A DNA stretch of 64,000 bases from Blasia pusilla (taxonomy: Eukaryota; Marchantiophyta; Marchantiopsida; Blasiales): positions 16,740,001 through 16,804,000 of the forward strand of contig CM114272.1 in NCBI GenBank assembly GCA_050084515.1. Reading direction: 5' to 3'. Position numbers and translations under genes: made by a program. The notes beneath the pieces are model-generated. The model saw only the letters and a program-made list of their open reading frames with translations. It did no database searches and was not told where the DNA came from. How positions within the stretch are numbered: position 1 is the first letter of the stretch; every line of letters starts with the position of its first letter. This document shows positions 59,056 through 64,000 of the stretch, in pieces.

Positions 59056-59447
59056 CAGGGTCCGGGGAGTTTTTTCCCGAGAGGGGTAAGTTTCTGGAAA
59101 ATGGTCGACTATATCGGTAATTGGAAAATGTTTGCATAGACCGGTAATTTAACAAGTTTAACCGGTTTCAAAAGGTAACATTTGAAATTGCCGCAAATTT
59201 TTGGGTGTTTTTTTCATTTTCCCGTTATTTTCCGAAAATTTAATTTTTTCCACAGTACGTTTCCGATCACTTGGAATGTTGTTAGGCCGATATCCAGGAT
59301 TTTCAAAACCAACCCGAAAAATTTTCCCAACCCGTTTTGGACTTCAACCTCTTTTGAACTTCTTTTCTAGTAGGCTTCAACTCTTTTGGAATCATGACTT
59401 CATCGTTAATGTAAAGATTCATTTCAAATCATTTTTTCATTAAATCA
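59056..59447. other. Possible subterminal part of the hAT element
   Basis: CAGGGTCCGGGGAG at 59057 resembles a hAT terminal inverted repeat, and the next 350 bp are AT-rich with repeated GGTAATTGGAAAA/CCGGTAATTT words. I did not find the matching right end, so this is only a suggestion. Confidence 0.25.
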
Positions 59448-59500
59448 TCCTTGGCAGGAATTGAACCCGGCTAGATCTCCTACCAGTTGGGAGCCAAGGA
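59448..59500 (-). other. tRNA-like fragment lacking an anticodon arm
   Basis: On the minus strand, an 8-bp acceptor-like stem TCCTTGGC/GCCAAGGA encloses a D-arm-like hairpin CTCC-CAACTGGTA-GGAG. A T-arm-like segment with GGTTCAATTCC follows, a good match to the RNA polymerase III B box. TGGCTCCCAACTGG approximates an A box. Total length is 53 nt with no room for an anticodon arm. It may be a deleted tRNA gene or tRNA-derived SINE head; it is not a functional tRNA. Confidence 0.5.
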
Positions 59501-59513
59501 TCTTTCCCCTCCA

Positions 59514-59553
59514 TAATACATTGAAGCTTTTGAAGAAAAGCTTCAATGTATTA
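59514..59553. repeat. Perfect palindrome, 18-bp arms
   Basis: TAATACATTGAAGCTTTT (59514-59531) faces its exact reverse complement (59536-59553) across a GAAG loop. It lies 14 nt right of the tRNA-like fragment and just beyond the 3' end of the hAT transposase frame. Confidence 0.93.
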
Positions 59554-59591
59554 GAGAAGGGACTCCTAACCCTAAACTTCCCCCCCTCATC

Positions 59592-61822
59592 TTACACATC
59601 CACAACAACTTCACTTGGGTCTAAAGCATCTAAATTTATACGGACCTCTGGTGAAATTTCTATCTCAGAAACATATCTCTCAGGATTGGCATACACATAC
59701 CTAAAGTGTGCAAAATTCTTCCAAATAACTACAGATTCAACCAACAAAGCTGCACAATCATCTATTTTCCCCTCTAAGGCAATCCTAAGAACAACATCCA
59801 AATACTTTGTCAATAATCTATTCCTACTTTTAGTCTTAATCACATTCTGCACAGAGAAGGCTCTCTCGCAAATAGCAGTGTTAACACATTGTACCCTAGC
59901 AATGTTGGCTAAAATGAGCAAGTTAGAGAACTTACATTGCAAGGACGGGCTCCAACTTACCATAGGCCACAAGTCCTTGAAGTTTAGATCTTTCCACTTT
60001 GTGGTGGCCATGAGCTTAAATGATTGAAACTCTTGTTTCACGGGTGCTACACTCAGTAAAGAAGGTTGCAAGTGACCTTTGAAGGCTAAGTCTATCCCAA
60101 AATGTGCATAGAGGTCATCTAATTCCTTACAACCCCAACTATTCAGTCCCACTTGCCTTGAAGGCATGTGTAGAGGATTTATTATCCTCATAGCACTAAT
60201 CAAATTGTTATCCTTAAACCGATCTTGTAAAGCTACACAAACACTCTCAGAAAAATTCTTTTGAAACAAAAAGTCAGCCTCTAAATCCTTCCCCGTCCGA
60301 TACCTCAACATTTCAATATTATGAAACTTTCTGCCCCTAATCTCAGAATGTACCCACCTGGACGATCAAAGTATGGTAGAATGTGATAACCACTTTCTTT
60401 AGAGAAAGTTGAGGCATTCAGATCAGGGTTCTCCATTACAAAATTCATTGTTATGGAAGCTATTTCAGAAGTCACTATACTACCTATGGTACTAACATCT
60501 ACAAACTTATATTGGAACACCTTACTCAAGTTAGCAAGAAGAAACAAAATATCTGCCAAAAAGTACAGTTGATAGATCATCTGAAATGATCTGAGTTTGT
60601 TATTCATATTTGCATCCTTACCATCATCTTTCGAGGTCGAGATATCTCTGAAATATGTAAGGACAGATTCCAATGAGTCGCATAAAGTAGTAACAGCCTG
60701 CCAATGTGACAACCAGCTAATCTTGTGGTACCTCTTCATCACTTTCTGAGAATCGTTCAACTTCTCTTGCACAGTTGCAAGACCACACTTCTTCTTGTAC
60801 AACCTTCAGAAATATCCAGCTATTGCATTCAAGATTGAATCTACTTCTGTAGATATTTCCTTGCACCCTACACCTTTTGCTGTTGTTAAAGCAACAAGGT
60901 TCGTCCTGTGCGCCACACAATGCACATACAACATAAAAGGATTTAACTTCTGTTACAGTTGAGATGCTACTATATTTTGGCTTCCTACCATAATACAAGC
61001 TCCATCAAATCCAAAGGCCACCAATTTTGATCCCTCTAGTCCCGAATCCTTTATCAACTCCAACAAATTGTTAGTGATTGCGTTCGAACATTTCTCTGGA
61101 CATTGTAGCAATCCTATAAAACAACTCTCTACGTGGTCCTCATCTAAGTAAGTTGCAAATACAACAAGGTGTCTAGTGACAGATATATATGTGGACTCGT
61201 CAATCATTATCCCAAAGAAAGAAGATTGTTGCACTTTAGAAAGGTTCCTCCTAAGAAGAACCTGGCTAATATAATAACACATATCAGCATAAATTTTTTC
61301 ATCTTGGTATAAGTCGCGGGTTATAGGTGCATTCACAGAAATCAATAACTTACACAGATTTGAGAACTTTGAAAATGGCAAGACTTCCTTTGCAACGAAA
61401 TATGCATATTTGAATAGAGTCAAAAGTGCAAGATCACAAGTCCGATTTGTAGTGGCTATAGCCTTGGCCATGGATCTATTCCCCACATTCACAGCCCATA
61501 CAAGCTTCATGTGCTCCTTCGACTTACCATGATGTGTGAAGGCCGAAACCTTACATTTAATGGCACCATCCCTAGCAAAGGAGCTTTTCCCCTTACCCTG
61601 TCTACAAACTTTGCAAAAAATCCGACCAGATTCTACATGGAATTCTATCCAATCGAACAAAGTATACCAAACATCCTTCCAAGCCAATATGTTTTTCTCA
61701 CTCTGAATTATCGGAGTAGTATTCGATTTTTCCGATGATGATGACCTATTGTTCTCCTCTGCAAAGTCTTGACTAACTTCCTTGTGTAGCATCTCATTCA
61801 TAGTTCGCTGTCTCTTAGCCAT
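59592..61822 (-). pseudogene. hAT-superfamily transposase, three lesions
   Basis: DDE transposase of the hAT superfamily, close in style to the ZNF862/KIAA1586-like group. The first block (61822-60956) has a BED-like finger (ESGRIFCKVCRQG ... HHGKSKEHMK) and SSFFGIMIDESTYISVTRHL, holding the first catalytic Asp. FGFDGACIMVGSQNIVASQL and then HCVAHRTNLVAL follow, past an in-frame TAA at 60955-60953. A second in-frame TGA is at 60808-60806. After a frameshift near 60305, the last part (60311-59592) has the C-terminal dimerisation block ILANIARVQCVNTAICERAF. Otherwise the gene is full length (about 740 codons). Target-site duplications and ends were not resolved. Confidence 0.88.
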
Positions 61823-62423
61823 GTAGAGGCTCAGAGAGTGCAGAACTATGACGTAGATACTAAAATATGGTGTAAAGGACCTACTATATTTATTCTAAGT
61901 ACAATTTTTTTGTTACTTTACGTTGTACACTTCACTAAAGTAACCCAAAACTGCGATCCCTAATGCCCTACCCAAGGCTCCACCTAAGTAAAACTCTAAG
62001 CGAAGCTGTGCAAGTTGCGCAACATAAACCTGTCATTTAGTAGGTGCTGAAGAAACAATGAAGCTCAAGAAAATGCGGATCTGAAAAGTACTTAAACCCC
62101 AAGTCTCGGCAAAAGATATTATCAGCCAATGCAATGTGTTATCAAACACACATGATTCCCTAAGGTCCCTAATCTCGGCTTGGATTCATGTACATTCAGA
62201 GTTTTGAAACCAGAGCTGCCGATACTCAAGTAGCAACGAAGAGCACAAGGGCACAAACACGAAGACTTCGAAGTTCAAACACGGCAGGGGGTTAGTAGGG
62301 GTTAGTAGAGCTTCAAAGTTTTACCAGTCGGAGTCCCCGAGTGTGCAGCTCAAGCGCAGCCAAGACTCCACAAGCGAAGGAGACTCAAATGACAGCTCAA
62401 GTCGAGACTGAACCAGAGAAAAA
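61823..62423. other. Right flank of hAT transposase
   Basis: Promoter side of the element, then unassigned DNA. No right terminal inverted repeat could be identified. Confidence 0.35.
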
Positions 62424-62800
62424 ATGGTTGGACGAGCGCGAAATCAGAGTCTACAAAAAGAGCTCGGGCCTCAAAAATCAGTAGAAGGGCCTAGACGAGA
62501 CCAGCTTAGCAGCATTGACCACAAGAGAATCGGGTGGACTCGGGCCTCAACAAGTCACAAAATCAGCTCAAGAGTCGAGAGTCGGTCTAGACAAGAGCAG
62601 CTCGATAGCGCGAACAAGACAGTCGGGCCTGCATGGGAGAAGCTTAGCACATGAGCAACAATGCAGCACACAACAGAGAGTCGGGTCTCGACCAAAAAAA
62701 ATATGGTAGGAGCAGCCAGCGCTAGAGTCGAGCAGCTCGGGCCTGGAGCAGTCGGCGCTAGAGTCCAGCCACTCGGGCCTGAACGAAGGAAAGACCGAGC
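62424..62800. repeat. Degenerate CTCGGGCCT-type repeat block
   Basis: RSTCGGGCCTSA/G recurs at about 62463, 62537, 62612, 62727 and 62775 among GAGTCGAG/GAGAGTCGG words. Unit length varies from about 50 to 115 bp. It is probably an old tandem repeat or LTR interior. Frames here are incidental. Confidence 0.45.
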
Positions 62801-63539
62801 AGCACCGCGTTTTGCCGGGTTCTGCCCATTCATTGGTCTGTCGCGTCTCTACTTGCCACGATGCTAGACAATTTATACCAAAAAAAGTGGCGACCTCTTA
62901 AGGTCGCCGTGACGTCCCACCTGGCTTTAAAGGGCGAGTCCCCATGGAATCCCCAGCCGAAGGTCGCTTGGGTCCGAGGCCAAATGTCCCGTATTTGTTC
63001 CGACAAGAAGTTTGGCTCTTTCTGGTTATTTTACCCACGTTCAGGTAAGTTGTGCCGGTTTCCGACGTCTAGAATTCCTTACGTACTGTTGAGTTCCGTA
63101 ATTGAAATCGGGCATTCCATCTGCCATCCGGACAGAAATCCTACCTGGCTCTTCCCCTCTTCCCCTCTTCCCCCCTAGAACCTAATGTTGACGTACCCGT
63201 TGTTGAAGCACTCCACTTTCAAACCAAGACGAAGAAACCAACGAGACAAGTTGATGCTCGATGCCCGAGTCTTTCTCTGATGTCAAAGTCTTGTAGCGTA
63301 TCGCCTTGCGTTGAAATTTTGCACAGAAATTTTACTAGAAGCCACGATGCAAATAGGTACATGCTCGGAAAGGGCCGAATTAGAACCAGATAACTCTTCT
63401 GCCGCTGGTTTTGCAGTGCGAGGAAATTCCATTACAAGATCAAGATGCTCCACTCCAAACATATGAATTGAGATGATCGAATTGGTCACATAAACATTGA
63501 AGTGATGAGTTCTTCACTTGGCCCGTTTGATCCATGATA
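62801..63539. other. Unassigned
   Basis: No supported gene. A minus-strand frame at 63283-63489 contains VEHLDLVMEFPRTAKP, loosely like LEHLKFIASALRFPR in 63773-63991 (-). Whether these are pieces of one gene extending beyond the window cannot be decided here. Confidence 0.25.
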
Positions 63540-63745
63540 ATCACGCGTCAGAAGAGGGTGGTGGTGAGAGTGGCACTGTCTATCCCACGGCAAGCATGGG
63601 ATGAGGAAGTAGAAGCTAAGCTAATAAAAAAATTCTTTCAATAAATCGCATATGAGATCGATTATCTGAAGAGTAGGAGTGAGAGTGGCATTTTCTGTCC
63701 CATGGCAAGCCTAGGATGAGGAAGCTGAGCTAAGCTAGAGCGTCA
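63540..63745. repeat. Imperfect duplication near right edge
   Basis: GTGAGAGTGGCA-T-TCTRTCCCAYGGCAAGC-T-GGATGAGGAAG ... AAGCTAAGCTA occurs at about 63562-63622 and again at about 63678-63740, period close to 117 bp. Confidence 0.8.
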
Positions 63746-64000
63746 AGGGGGCTGGGGATCTAACTGCGAGATTCAACACGGACATGTCGGGCCGGCTGAG
63801 ATCGCATCAAGAAGCTCTTGATGCTTGGTTGGGAAGGCACCTGATGGCTGCAATCCGGAGCTCTCAACTCTCGTGATCCACACTTGTCTTGGAAAACGCA
63901 ATGCAGATGCGATGAATTTCAGATGCTCCAATGTAAAGATTACAGCTCTACTCCCCCCTCCTCGCAACTCTTGTTGTTGCCAATTTTCCATGCATCGCTT
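63746..64000. other. Window edge, unassigned
   Basis: A 72-residue minus-strand frame (63773-63991) runs close to the edge and could be the last part of a gene outside the window. No motif identifies it. Confidence 0.25.

Overview
The window looks like a stretch of land-plant nuclear chromosome. It has intron-rich genes with GT-AG introns, a chloroplast import subunit (TIC20), plant-type organelle proteins and a germin-like protein, set in long AT-rich intergenic DNA full of Helitron, hAT and LTR-like remnants. The germin-like protein has no cysteine, which I associate with bryophyte-type germins. I therefore lean towards a non-seed plant (moss, liverwort or lycophyte), but the species cannot be fixed from the sequence alone.

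Six protein genes are supported. SMC5 (3499-15177, +, 30 exons whose phases all join to a 1056-residue frame) is the ATPase of the SMC5/6 DNA-repair complex. A mitochondrial-type ribosomal protein uL4 follows (18655-21617, +, 7 exons, 323 residues). Then comes an F-box protein (26736-28185, +, the middle exons unresolved). SDHAF4 (29604-29972, -), the complex II assembly factor, is divergent from TIC20-I (30631-32362, +, 2 exons), the inner-envelope import channel subunit; they share one 658-bp intergenic region. A germin-like cupin protein (55677-56288, +) sits alone near the right end. Apart from the SDHAF4/TIC20 pair the genes show no functional clustering.

The rest is mobile or repetitive DNA. 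One Helitron family is present three times: a 5'-truncated copy at 830-2880 (+), a short fragment at 39565-39760 (+), and a longer, decayed copy at 41240-47650 (-) with recognisable zinc finger, HUH Rep and PIF1 helicase pieces. Two Helitron-like 5' ends lie at 41167 and 52043. A hAT transposase gene at 59592-61822 (-) carries only two in-frame stops and one frameshift. A retroelement zinc-binding fragment lies antisense in SMC5 intron 18. A 500-bp LTR-like repeat occurs at 38955 and 49320. There are many tandem duplications (97, 104, 161 and 278 bp and others).

The most unusual signals are not genes. They are a series of short perfect or near-perfect fold-back palindromes scattered through the intergenic DNA (best: 38-bp perfect arms at 53173-53257; two adjacent perfect hairpins at 38119-38248), a 53-nt tRNA-like cloverleaf fragment lacking an anticodon arm (59448-59500, -), and three consecutive stem-loops just upstream of a TATA box at 123-233. 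I saw no evidence for a new multi-gene system. No CRISPR array, rRNA or complete tRNA was found.
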